Shown here one piece after another: positions 14,732 to 21,986 of a stretch of 26,388 nucleotides of DNA; within the stretch, counting starts at the first letter, position 1, and each line of letters begins with the position of its first letter. The notes beneath the pieces were generated by a model. The model saw only the letters and a program-made list of their open reading frames with translations. It did not search any database and had not been told where the DNA came from. The DNA lies in IMG/VR virus record IMGVR_UViG_3300045999_009103, positions 1 through 26,388 of that record, one strand, 5' to 3'. This stretch comes from a virus. Position numbers and translations under genes: made by a program.

Positions 14732-17700
14732 TCAGCGTCCGCTGTAAATGAGACCGCCAGGGCGGGTTTCCTTAAGGATGACGCTACGAACAGCCCCTTC
14801 GATTTCGCGCCCAAGCGCTTGTCCACCGCGTCCGCTCATCTGACTATTCGATTGACCATTGTTCATGTTGACAACAATGTTAGTAGAGATATTATTGCCA
14901 GCACCTTGGCCAAGATCCACAGGAATGCTCCTGCCGTTAGGCAATGGCACTACGGCTTCATTGAAGCGGCCTTCACCCACAAGTCCCAGTGTAGGCCCCG
15001 TGACAAGGCCGCCGTTTGCAAACGGCGTCCATCCACCTTGCATGACTCCGCCGTTGGCGGCAAACACGGTACCTGCTGACGGAGTGGTAGGCGCAGGCCC
15101 TTGAAGATTGGGGGCCATAAAGCTGAATAATTGTTTGACCGCCCAGTGAACCGCTGCCCTTAGCATTTCTTGAATAATCATATCGGCCATTTGCTTAAAT
15201 GCGCCAGCGACAGATTCGCGAAGACGCATAACTGCGTCGTTCATGGAATCAAAATCAGTGAGAACATCAGTAATCGCTGCACCCAGTGACGACCTGATTG
15301 AGTTTTCAAGATCACCGAAGCTCTGCTTAATTCGCTCGGCTTTTTCTGCATATTGCTCAAGGGCATCAACACCCTCAGCAAAAGAACGGTCATACCCTTC
15401 TTGCATCAAGCCGGTAATTCTTTCCTGCCCAAATGGAGCTTGAGCAATCCCAATTCTGTCCTGAATCTCTCCTAACAATTGCTGTCTTTTCAGGATGTCT
15501 TCATTCTTGTAGTACTCTTCGCGCCTTCTCCTGTAGGAGTCAATCAACTTCTCGACAGCTTTTCTTTCAGAGTCTGTTAAGTCTTTGGTTAATTCTTGGA
15601 CATCTAGAGCAGCTTTTTGATCATTAGTTAAATCTTTTATGCCTTCACTCAGGTTCTGACTAAGCATGTTTTGCTTAGTGATTTCTGCATTAACGCCACT
15701 GATAGCGTTTTCTAAGGGTTTTTGTAGTTGAAGCTGCGTTTTCAGTGTTTCAACGCCATAGCGTTTGTTAATGTTGTCAAGCTCAATTAATTTTTCTTTT
15801 TCCAAATCTGCAATCTTGAGCGCTTTGTCGCCTGCAGACATTTTCTCATTGTTTATCTCAACTCGGGCAACACGTAGAGCTTCTTCTACTGTGAGAATAT
15901 CGTACGTTTTGTTGATCAACGCCTCCAAATTTTTCGCTTCTGTTTCGCTAATTTCTTTACGCAGCAGCCTATCCTCAACCGCCAGCATTTCGCGCTCTTT
16001 CTCAACCTGATAGAGCTTACTAGCGTCAGCAATATATTGCTTAAGCTTTTCTTCTTTTTTATCTTTGTCTCCTGCGGCTTCAGGAATTGGCGCAAGCACC
16101 GCAGGCTTTTGCGCTTCTGCTTCCTGAAACTTAATCTGCCTCTGGCGATAATCTGCTTCCGCGGCCAATCCTTGCAAGCGAAGACGCTGTGCCTCTAATT
16201 GCGAAGCTTCTATAAACCTTCTTCCTGTCAAGTCCGTGCGAATTGGCACTCCAGATTCCTCAAGGCGTTTCGCCATGTCACCAGCCACGCCAACAACCTC
16301 TTGGCCGCCAAGGCGGCCACGATTTTGCGTCTTCTGGAGTGTCTCTATGTCCTTGATACTCCTTTGAACCCGGAACTGTTCCGTTCTTGCCTCTGTTTGC
16401 GACATAGCACGAATCGCTTGGGCTGCACCGGCCGCCTTATCGCGAACGTCTTGCATTCGTTGCGCCAAGCTAGAGAACCGCTCAATCAGCAGGCCAAGCC
16501 CAACGAGAACGATGCCAATGCCAGTCGTGGCGAACGCTCCACGAATAACGGCAGATGTAGCGGCGGCAGTCTGCCCTGTTGCCGCCATCATCGCCCTAAA
16601 AGCAGTCAATGTACTGGTGCCAGTCAGTATTCTTGCGTTGAATACAATAAATTGCACTGCTGTGCTCGCTAGTGCTCCTTTGAAGATGGCAAACGCAAGA
16701 TTAAGCGGCACAATAACTGCATACACCCTTGCAAGATATCCAACAAATGGATTACCAGCAATTTGAAGCAGCACTTTCGCCACCTCAAGCCCAACTCCTG
16801 CCATTTGCAGGAATTGCTTTGCAAGATCGCCAACATTTTTAGACAAACCTTCAAATGCTGGGCGCAGTTTTTCTAGCTCCTGTGCAATTCCGAACCCGCC
16901 AGATGTCTTGGCTGCTGCACCAGTAAAGAATGCATTAAGGCCGTCTGCCAGTGTTTTTATGCCATTAGAAACAGGCGAAACCACTGCATTCAGAAATCCA
17001 ATTGCAACCGGCTCAAATGTCTCATACAGAAGCTTCATGGAGTTCTGCATGCGGTTCATTGCACCTTGGAAGGTACGCGCTGCGCCTTCTGCTCCAGGAC
17101 CAAATTCCTGGTTCATGATTACGCCCACATTAGTGAGCAATACCTTCATAGCCTCGCCTTTATAGGCTCCATCTTCGAGGGCCTTAGAAAACTCGCTAAT
17201 AGCATTTGGCCCCTTGAATCCTGCCGCTTCCGTAAAGATGGCCATAGCGCCTGGCAGCACGTCGCCAAGCTGTCCTTTCAATTCTTCGGACATCACCTGT
17301 CCTTTGCTCGCCATTTGAGCAAAGGCATAATTCACGCGATCCACCTTATCGGCGCTCATGCCGAAGGTCGCAGCAGCTTTGCTGATGCCAGTAAAAAGAT
17401 TACGAATTTCTTCACCGCTAAAACCAGCGGGCTGCATTGAGGCATAAAGCTTTGTAAAGCCATCACGAGCAGATTGCAGAGGTACGTTGTACTTCTCTAC
17501 AAGGTCAAGAATGAGCTGGTTGGAATCTCGAAACTCCTCGGATGACGGAGTGATTGCAGTAAGAGTATTTCGGAAGTTCTGTAACGCAGATACTGCTTCT
17601 GTTACCTGCCCCGGAAGACCGGTGATTAACGCCAGTGCTTTATAGGCAGCTCCAAACAGCAAAACTTGCTTGGCAGCAAAGCTAAACTCTTCCCCCATTT

Positions 17701-19864
17701 CTCGAATGAGCCCTTGACCGGGAAGATTGGGAAGTGGGCCGCCAAAATTTATACGAGGGAATCCGCCACCGCCGCCACCGGCTCCACCGCCGCCACCAGC
17801 ACCACCGCCAGGCCCATTAGGTCCAAACATGCTGCTTTGAGCAGTAATAAGGCCAAGTGGGGACGATGGATAACCGGCCATGGGGAACTGTCCCATGGAT
17901 CCACGAGGGGATGATGGTCCCATCATTCCTTCCATCGGGAATGCATAGTTACCAATAGCCCCTCCTCTGCCGGCATAAGGAGCGCCTAACAGCATTCTTC
18001 CGCCAATAGCATTTTGACCGATTGCGTACTTGCGGAAACCGGCTTCGTTAGCGGTGATACCCTCAGGAGTCATCATCCCACCAGTAGGGAATCGAAAATA
18101 ATCCTGAGTGCCATAGCTTTGGGCTACGCCGCCACGTCCAATAAATTGACCGCCAAAAAGCCCTCCTTCGGCAGCCATTCGTGTTGCATATTTGCGCTCA
18201 TCAACACCCTCAGGGAGAGGATCTTCTCCTGCGACAAAATTGACAAATCTTTTCAAGCGCTGAGTGAAGCCCGTTAAAGCAATCCTTGCTTGCCCAGAAG
18301 CTTTGGCAACTTCTTGCATGGGAACAAAAGATCCGGCACCAGCTCCGATTCCACCGGTCATCATTGGAGACATCGGGAATTGAGAGCCACGAGGCGTCAT
18401 GCCATAGCGACCGGTAGTTCCAGCAGCAAGGCTTCCAAACGCACCGGGATCGATAAAACCAGTTCCATAGGCAGGCGGCATGCCTGCCGGATAATTCGCG
18501 AAACCAGGAGAGATGGCGCTACGACCAATGTATCCTGAGGCCAAAATCCCTGGATTAACAGCTCCTCCACCAGCAAGACGTTGGTTGACGCCCGCGGCTG
18601 GACTCAGATTGCCACGTGCGGATGCAAGCGCCGCAACAATATTGGCGATTCTTTGAGGCCTATTTCTTTCCCTAGCCTTCGCCCGTTCTCGTTCAATTAA
18701 ACCGGAAATGGATCCACCTGCACCACGCGGCGTGCCTCCCATGGGAATCACGCCACTCATCATCCCGAGCATGTAGGCGGCCAAGCCTCCTGTTTGAGCC
18801 TGACGCTCAGCCTGCACCTGCGCTCGTTGCTGGCGAATCATGGGACCAATGGATCCGCCTGCACCGCGCGGAGAACCCCCCATGGGCAACACTCCGCCCA
18901 TCATGCCCATCATCAAGGCAGACAGGCCTCCTGCTTGCGCTTGACGCTCAGCTTGTACTTGCGCCCGCTGTTGACGGATCATGGGACCAATTGATCCGCC
19001 AGCCCCGCGTTGACGCATGCCAGGTAGCTGGACAACCCCGCTCATGGCACCAGCCATGATTGCCTGCAATACCGCAGAACCAGCCTTTGCTTCCTGTTGT
19101 AGCCGCTTAAATAATTTCTCTATTTCTCGAACGCCAACATCACCTGCTTCGCCAAAACCAATTTTGAAACCCTGCTCAAGGCCCTCTCCAGAATCCTCGC
19201 CAATTTTCTTAAATTCTTTCGATGGAGATGCAATGCCAAGGACATCCTTGACGGTGCGAAGCGTTTCTTCGGCTAATTTTGCAGCAGCCTTGCTTACCTT
19301 GGACGATCCGTCCTTTAATCCATTAGCAAGGCCATTAACGGCTTCTTCTCCACTATCGCTAAACGCTGGTATTAGAGCCGCCTTTAATTCATCGTTTGTT
19401 ACTTTTCTGAGGTCGTCCGCGACCTTCCCGACTGCCATCCCAGCAGCTTTGAAGGTTTTATAAACTCCCTGCAATTGCCCTCTATTTAAGCTTTCTACTG
19501 CTTGAGCGCCAGCAATCCGCCCGGTTACCGCACGCGAAGCGGTGCCGCCAAAGCCAACGGGAGGCTTGCCCTGTTCTGTATATTTAATTTTGATTTCAAT
19601 GGGGGCAGCAACTGCTCGGCGAAAAGTTACAAGGCTACGATTTAACTGCCCTAAATTTTCGCGCGCTCCAACGATTTGACCATCGTTAACATTAATCCGC
19701 AGCTCTTTCGTGAGTCCAGTCAGTTGACGCTGGAAATCACGTTTATCGATGCTAAGCTTTACCTGTCCAGTAAATTCTGACGCGGCAATCTGACTCAGCT
19801 TGCCAAGCTGTTGGCGGAAATATACAAGATCAAACGATACGCCAAGCCGGAGTTCCGCCGCCAT
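14732..19864 (-). CDS. H: Tape measure protein (1710 aa)
   Basis: This is by far the longest gene, downstream of a frameshifting chaperone pair, the standard place for the tape measure. Residues about 735-985 match the tape measure N-terminal domain type (TIGR02675-like): 'LQNFRNTLTAITPSSEEFRD', 'SARDGFTKLYASMQPAGFSG', 'GMSADKVDRVNYAFAQMASK', 'ELKGQLGDVLPGAM' and 'RTFQGAMNRMQNS'. Hydrophobic segments lie at about 1038-1082 and 1106-1128. Long helical regions follow to about 1530. The C-terminus has 'GGWTPFANGGLVTGPTLGLVGEG' (seen in two parts), typical of tape measure ends. Residues 286-404 hold tandem 47-residue repeats, and about 430-710 are rich in Gly, Met and Pro, ending in a poly-Gly run. 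At about 1.5 angstrom per residue the tail would be roughly 250 nm. No strong Shine-Dalgarno sequence precedes ATG 19864. Confidence 0.97.
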   Translation of the reverse strand: MAAELRLGVSFDLVYFRQQLGKLSQIAASEFTGQVKLSIDKRDFQRQLTGLTKELRINVNDGQIVGARENLGQLNRSLVTFRRAVAAPIEIKIKYTEQGKPPVGFGGTASRAVTGRIAGAQAVESLNRGQLQGVYKTFKAAGMAVGKVADDLRKVTNDELKAALIPAFSDSGEEAVNGLANGLKDGSSKVSKAAAKLAEETLRTVKDVLGIASPSKEFKKIGEDSGEGLEQGFKIGFGEAGDVGVREIEKLFKRLQQEAKAGSAVLQAIMAGAMSGVVQLPGMRQRGAGGSIGPMIRQQRAQVQAERQAQAGGLSALMMGMMGGVLPMGGSPRGAGGSIGPMIRQQRAQVQAERQAQTGGLAAYMLGMMSGVIPMGGTPRGAGGSISGLIERERAKARERNRPQRIANIVAALASARGNLSPAAGVNQRLAGGGAVNPGILASGYIGRSAISPGFANYPAGMPPAYGTGFIDPGAFGSLAAGTTGRYGMTPRGSQFPMSPMMTGGIGAGAGSFVPMQEVAKASGQARIALTGFTQRLKRFVNFVAGEDPLPEGVDERKYATRMAAEGGLFGGQFIGRGGVAQSYGTQDYFRFPTGGMMTPEGITANEAGFRKYAIGQNAIGGRMLLGAPYAGRGGAIGNYAFPMEGMMGPSSPRGSMGQFPMAGYPSSPLGLITAQSSMFGPNGPGGGAGGGGGAGGGGGGFPRINFGGPLPNLPGQGLIREMGEEFSFAAKQVLLFGAAYKALALITGLPGQVTEAVSALQNFRNTLTAITPSSEEFRDSNQLILDLVEKYNVPLQSARDGFTKLYASMQPAGFSGEEIRNLFTGISKAAATFGMSADKVDRVNYAFAQMASKGQVMSEELKGQLGDVLPGAMAIFTEAAGFKGPNAISEFSKALEDGAYKGEAMKVLLTNVGVIMNQEFGPGAEGAARTFQGAMNRMQNSMKLLYETFEPVAIGFLNAVVSPVSNGIKTLADGLNAFFTGAAAKTSGGFGIAQELEKLRPAFEGLSKNVGDLAKQFLQMAGVGLEVAKVLLQIAGNPFVGYLARVYAVIVPLNLAFAIFKGALASTAVQFIVFNARILTGTSTLTAFRAMMAATGQTAAATSAVIRGAFATTGIGIVLVGLGLLIERFSSLAQRMQDVRDKAAGAAQAIRAMSQTEARTEQFRVQRSIKDIETLQKTQNRGRLGGQEVVGVAGDMAKRLEESGVPIRTDLTGRRFIEASQLEAQRLRLQGLAAEADYRQRQIKFQEAEAQKPAVLAPIPEAAGDKDKKEEKLKQYIADASKLYQVEKEREMLAVEDRLLRKEISETEAKNLEALINKTYDILTVEEALRVARVEINNEKMSAGDKALKIADLEKEKLIELDNINKRYGVETLKTQLQLQKPLENAISGVNAEITKQNMLSQNLSEGIKDLTNDQKAALDVQELTKDLTDSERKAVEKLIDSYRRRREEYYKNEDILKRQQLLGEIQDRIGIAQAPFGQERITGLMQEGYDRSFAEGVDALEQYAEKAERIKQSFGDLENSIRSSLGAAITDVLTDFDSMNDAVMRLRESVAGAFKQMADMIIQEMLRAAVHWAVKQLFSFMAPNLQGPAPTTPSAGTVFAANGGVMQGGWTPFANGGLVTGPTLGLVGEGRFNEAVVPLPNGRSIPVDLGQGAGNNISTNIVVNMNNGQSNSQMSGRGGQALGREIEGAVRSVILKETRPGGLIYSGR
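17301..17325 (-). repeat. Perfect 9-bp inverted repeat inside the tape measure gene
   Basis: CCTTTGCTC (17301-17309) and GAGCAAAGG (17317-17325) flank a 7-nt loop, over the codons for AFAQMASKG in the conserved tape measure domain. No T-run follows. Confidence 0.85.
18653..19009 (-). repeat. Tandem 47-residue (141-nt) repeats in the tape measure gene
   Basis: Unit 1 is 18869-19009 (residues 286-332), unit 2 is 18728-18868 (333-379), and a shorter third unit starts at 18727 (from 380). Units 1 and 2 begin with RGAGGSIGPMIRQQRAQVQA and end with a Met/Gly-rich segment (MMGGVLPMGGSP, MMSGVIPMGGTP). The third unit keeps RGAGGSI and then becomes Arg/Glu-rich. Residues about 270-285 before unit 1 resemble the end of a further unit. 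The DNA copies differ at many third codon positions, so the duplication is not recent or is under protein-level selection. Confidence 0.93.
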
Positions 19865-19916
19865 TACTATGCTTACAGCATTCTTCTATTAAGTGTAGCC
19901 TTTACAGGGCATCATA

Positions 19917-20384
19917 TTACTCGTCGCTGCGCATTGAAGAGTTCTTAAGCTCTTCTGCCAGCATCGATACCACCCTGGCATCCATTTTTCGTGTTTTCAT
20001 TAAACGTTTCAACACGGCGGCGCTTTCTTCTGTGATACCAGTTTCTTTCTTGAGTTTTCTGGTGTCAAATGGCAGGAAGTCATCGGCAGTTAAAGACACC
20101 TTTTTGCCGCCCAATGCATGGGCGACCATCGTGGCCATTTTTGCCACCGACAAGCTATGCAAATTGTACTGCGTGTGATCATGCTGCTCTAAAAACTTTA
20201 GAGCAGCAAGCACATCCTTCACCTTTTGCTTGGAAAAATTCTCAGGCCCCCATCGATCATCCTTAAGGCATGATGCATTAAGCCTGAAGAAAATAGCGTT
20301 CCAATTGGTTAGGCTCTTCAGAAATGCACGCGCCTTCTTCTCTACTCGTTCGGCGAGGCTTCCTGCCTCGCCTTCTTCTTCGAT
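19917..20384 (-). CDS. T: Tail assembly chaperone, T-like extension reached by -1 frameshift
   Basis: This frame is open without a stop from the slippery site at 20384 to the TAA at 19917, giving 155 residues. The first 54 codons (20384-20223) have no ATG, so most of this segment can only be translated by shifting from the upstream gene; the product would be a G-T fusion of about 323 residues. The new part begins IEEEGEAGSLAERVEKKARA, then FLKSLTNWNAIFFRLNASCL, and ends with a helical C-terminus (LKRLMKTRKMDARVVSMLAE). A GTG at 20222 could start a short 101-residue form, but it lacks a good ribosome site. In lambda, the equivalent gpG-T chaperone binds the tape measure and recruits tube subunits. 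The tape measure gene starts 52 nt downstream. Confidence 0.85.
   Translation of the reverse strand: MEEEGEAGSLAERVEKKARAFLKSLTNWNAIFFRLNASCLKDDRWGPENFSKQKVKDVLAALKFLEQHDHTQYNLHSLSVAKMATMVAHALGGKKVSLTADDFLPFDTRKLKKETGITEESAAVLKRLMKTRKMDARVVSMLAEELKNSSMRSDE
20182..20208 (-). repeat. Perfect 12-bp inverted repeat in the T-frame
   Basis: TGCTGCTCTAAA (20182-20193) and TTTAGAGCAGCA (20197-20208) flank a 3-nt loop. It lies 14 nt downstream of the GTG at 20222 and about 175 nt past the slippery site. It is too far to act as the standard frameshift stimulator and has no terminator T-run. Confidence 0.92.
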
Positions 20385-20887
20385 TTTTTTGCTTGTGCTG
20401 CTTTCACCTCCGCATCTTGTTCTTCGGCGATAAATTCCAGCATCCTACTTTGCATCTCGCGAGTCATAGTCTTAGTGTCGTCAACGGACCAGTCGTCAAG
20501 ACGCTTCCAATCCTCGCCAATTTTGCCTTCGCCACGACAGCGCATAAAGGCAGTAATCAGCTTGGCATTGCCAAGCTCTGCAGAGCCACCAGAGGTGACC
20601 ATGGAGAGGGTTTCTTCTGTGTACTCAGAAAGAAGTTCGGCTTCTGAAAATCCGCCACCACCCTGCAGCATTTCAAAAGCTTCATCCAAAGGGATAGCCT
20701 TTGCGGCAGCAATCTTCTTGGCAAGCTGCACTGCCTTGATCGTGCTCTGACTTTGAGCTTTGGAGATTTCCTCTTGCTCAATGCTTTCAGCAACTAACCA
20801 GCCACCATGACGCTGTAGGCGCAGGGTCGGAGTGAGTTCAAAGTAGCTGGTCTCTTCGGAGGCCAGCAGAAAGCTGTACTTGCTCAT
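20342..20887 (-). CDS. G: Tail assembly chaperone, G-like (0-frame product)
   Basis: The 0-frame product is 181 residues, in the slot just before the tape measure gene where lambda gpG lies. It starts 'MSKYSFLLASEETSYFELTP', has helical middle segments (IKAVQLAKKIAAAKAIPLDE, then ELGNAKLITAFMRC) and ends in a Lys-rich tail (QAKKSKKKARQEASPNE). The Lys codons near the end contain the slippery heptamer A AAA AAA (20384-20390), after 168 codons. Most ribosomes would make G; some would shift to give G-T. The ATG at 20887 has no strong Shine-Dalgarno sequence and lies inside the end of the previous gene (50-nt overlap), suggesting coupling. Sequence similarity to known G proteins is not obvious by eye; the call rests on position, size and the frameshift cassette. 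Confidence 0.87.
   Translation of the reverse strand: MSKYSFLLASEETSYFELTPTLRLQRHGGWLVAESIEQEEISKAQSQSTIKAVQLAKKIAAAKAIPLDEAFEMLQGGGGFSEAELLSEYTEETLSMVTSGGSAELGNAKLITAFMRCRGEGKIGEDWKRLDDWSVDDTKTMTREMQSRMLEFIAEEQDAEVKAAQAKKSKKKARQEASPNE
20352..20390 (-). promoter_or_regulatory. -1 programmed ribosomal frameshift signal
   Basis: On the minus strand the 0-frame reads GCA AAA AAA TCG, so A AAA AAA (20390-20384) is a perfect X XXY YYZ slippery heptamer. After an 11-nt spacer comes a perfect 8-bp GC-rich hairpin: GGCGAGGC (20372-20365), loop AGGAA, GCCTCGCC (20359-20352). The -1 frame from this site is open for 155 codons. Site, spacer, structure and downstream open frame together match the tail chaperone frameshift of long-tailed phages. 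The spacer is a little longer than the usual 5-9 nt. Confidence 0.9.
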
Positions 20888-21122
20888 AATTCAGAATGGC
20901 CAACGGCACATTAAACGCCTTGAGACGCTCGCCTTTGATACGCACGTCTTCTGGCAGTTCAATCAAAAACGAATGTTGCTCGTTTGAGATTCTAATAGTC
21001 GTTTCCGAGAAAGAAATAACACACAAGATGCCGGCTTCTAACGTTGGGCCATCGACCTTGGCGTTAATTACATGGACCTCGCCAGAGTCGCTTTCTAGGT
21101 AGTCAATGGGACCATCAACCAT
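20838..21122 (-). CDS. Small protein between gp10-like and chaperone genes, function unknown
   Basis: This encodes 94 residues. Its ATG (21122) overlaps the stop codon region of the gp10-like gene by 8 nt, and its 3' end overlaps the chaperone gene start by 50 nt. Predicted strands dominate (EVHVINAKVDGPTLEAGILC, then TTIRISNEQHSFLIELPEDV), ending with a basic tail (SAGLRRDQLL). No membrane segment or catalytic motif is visible. No Shine-Dalgarno sequence is seen, so translation is probably coupled to the upstream gene. It could be a small neck or tail-tube accessory protein. The overlap at both ends makes it less certain than its neighbours, but leaving it out would open a 227-nt gap in an otherwise gapless block. 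Confidence 0.65.
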   Translation of the reverse strand: MVDGPIDYLESDSGEVHVINAKVDGPTLEAGILCVISFSETTIRISNEQHSFLIELPEDVRIKGERLKAFNVPLAILNYEQVQLSAGLRRDQLL

Positions 21123-21564
21123 TCAGGCTTTGATCGATGCGAGTCATTAGTCTATCCTTGATTTCGCTTTGATCAAACAAATATTCCGAAGCCAGTTGAT
21201 CGGTCCAGCGTCTTGGCTCCCTGGAATAAGGACCTTGCCCCTCGTGTACAAACCAAGCATATTCTTCGCCGCTGGAGTTTTTAGCGTTCCAATGCCAATT
21301 TGCTTGTCCCTTGTTCGCATCACTTGAATACTCATAGGACTCAACCCCGCTGTCATATAGTTTTTCTGTATCCAAAATATTCCGAGGGTCGCCAACTACT
21401 TCGCCGTTTTTTCGGAGAGTAGGAGGGCCCTCATACGGATATTGCTCTTCAAATTTTTCTCGCCAATATTGCCCATTCACATCTTCCTCTGTCCACACTT
21501 GAAAAGCATCGAGCAAAGCTTTTTCCAAGTCCTTGGTGCCAGTAATTCTTGCAATCCCAGCCAT
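21115..21564 (-). CDS. Tail completion/neck protein, HK97 gp10-like
   Basis: The 149 residues fit the HK97 gp10-like family of head-tail joining proteins. The recognisable part is 'NILDTEKLYDSGVESYEYSS', then 'NWHWNAKNSSGEEYAWFVHE', 'GQGPYSREPRRW' and a C-terminal helix ending in SLNG. The family pattern is a central D-G-L/YDS, a strand, then the Y-hydrophobic-HE-G motif with 'P-R-W'. In HK97-like phages it sits between the head-closure and tail-terminator proteins. GAGGAAAG lies 5 nt before ATG 21564, one of the better ribosome sites here. The gene follows the tail-terminator-like gene by 9 nt and overlaps the next by 8 nt. Its place after the tail tube gene is unusual. Confidence 0.82.
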   Translation of the reverse strand: MAGIARITGTKDLEKALLDAFQVWTEEDVNGQYWREKFEEQYPYEGPPTLRKNGEVVGDPRNILDTEKLYDSGVESYEYSSDANKGQANWHWNAKNSSGEEYAWFVHEGQGPYSREPRRWTDQLASEYLFDQSEIKDRLMTRIDQSLNG

Positions 21565-21573
21565 CGGCTTTCC

Positions 21574-21984
21574 TCACTCGTAGGCAGTTGGTCGATACTG
21601 CGTCATGATTTCAATGTCAGGCAGAATAAAACGCGCATATTGATATTCGCGGTCGCTAGACGGAAAGCCTTGCAATGTGGCATCAGGAAAATGGCGCAGA
21701 ATTCTTGTCACAGCCTCGTCCATGTTCTCACTAGAAGGATCGTACTGCGATAGCACAACTTCCCATGCCTTACGCATCTCCACCATCCCCATCAACGGGC
21801 GGCTGCGGCGTGTTGGATACTGCCTGATAGACGCCTCCATGCCACTCACCTTCCATCCCTTTGGCAAGCCGCTCCTGCCATCCACCCATAAGGCTGGCAG
21901 TGTGGTGCCGTTGGGCAGCGTGTAGCTGCCCAACAAGCCTGCGAGCAATTGCGAAATTGTATCTCTTACTTGCAGGATGTTCAT
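21574..21984 (-). CDS. Tail-terminator-like protein
   Basis: The 136 residues start 'MNILQVRDTISQLLAGLLGS', then 'YTLPNGTTLPALWVDGRSGLP', with a GWKVSGMEASIRQYP segment and a C-terminal 'AVTRILRHFPDATLQGFPSS' helix-turn. This mix of an N-terminal helix, an 'LPNG..PAL' strand and a late helix with FP is typical of tail terminator proteins (lambda gpU-like group) that cap the tube. Similarity is at pattern level only. The ATG lies just 12 nt after the terminator hairpin at 21996-22013, with no real Shine-Dalgarno sequence; the GGGGGC of the hairpin arm is 13 nt away. Expression therefore probably depends on readthrough. A perfect 10-bp hairpin lies 50 nt into the gene. Confidence 0.75.
   Translation of the reverse strand: MNILQVRDTISQLLAGLLGSYTLPNGTTLPALWVDGRSGLPKGWKVSGMEASIRQYPTRRSRPLMGMVEMRKAWEVVLSQYDPSSENMDEAVTRILRHFPDATLQGFPSSDREYQYARFILPDIEIMTQYRPTAYE
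21910..21934 (-). repeat. Perfect 10-bp inverted repeat near the start of the tail-terminator-like gene
   Basis: GTTGGGCAGC (21910-21919) and GCTGCCCAAC (21925-21934) flank a 5-nt loop, 50 nt into the gene that starts at 21984. It covers the codons for LGSYTLPN. No T-run follows, so it does not look like a terminator. Confidence 0.92.
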
Positions 21985-21986
21985 AC

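Noticed and set aside
15010-15027. 18-nt perfect palindrome CGCCGTTTGCAAACGGCG as a possible operator
   Set aside because: It lies deep inside the tape measure coding sequence over the common PFANGG motif codons, far from any start. It has no promoter context, so I count it only as a possible member of the hairpin set.
18653-19009. CRISPR-like repeat array
   Set aside because: The repeats are 141 nt long, directly adjacent, in frame with the tape measure gene and conserved as protein rather than as DNA.
19917-20222. Independent 101-residue gene starting at GTG 20222
   Set aside because: The same frame is open for 54 more codons upstream, back to the slippery heptamer, and no good ribosome site precedes the GTG. 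A frameshift extension explains it better.
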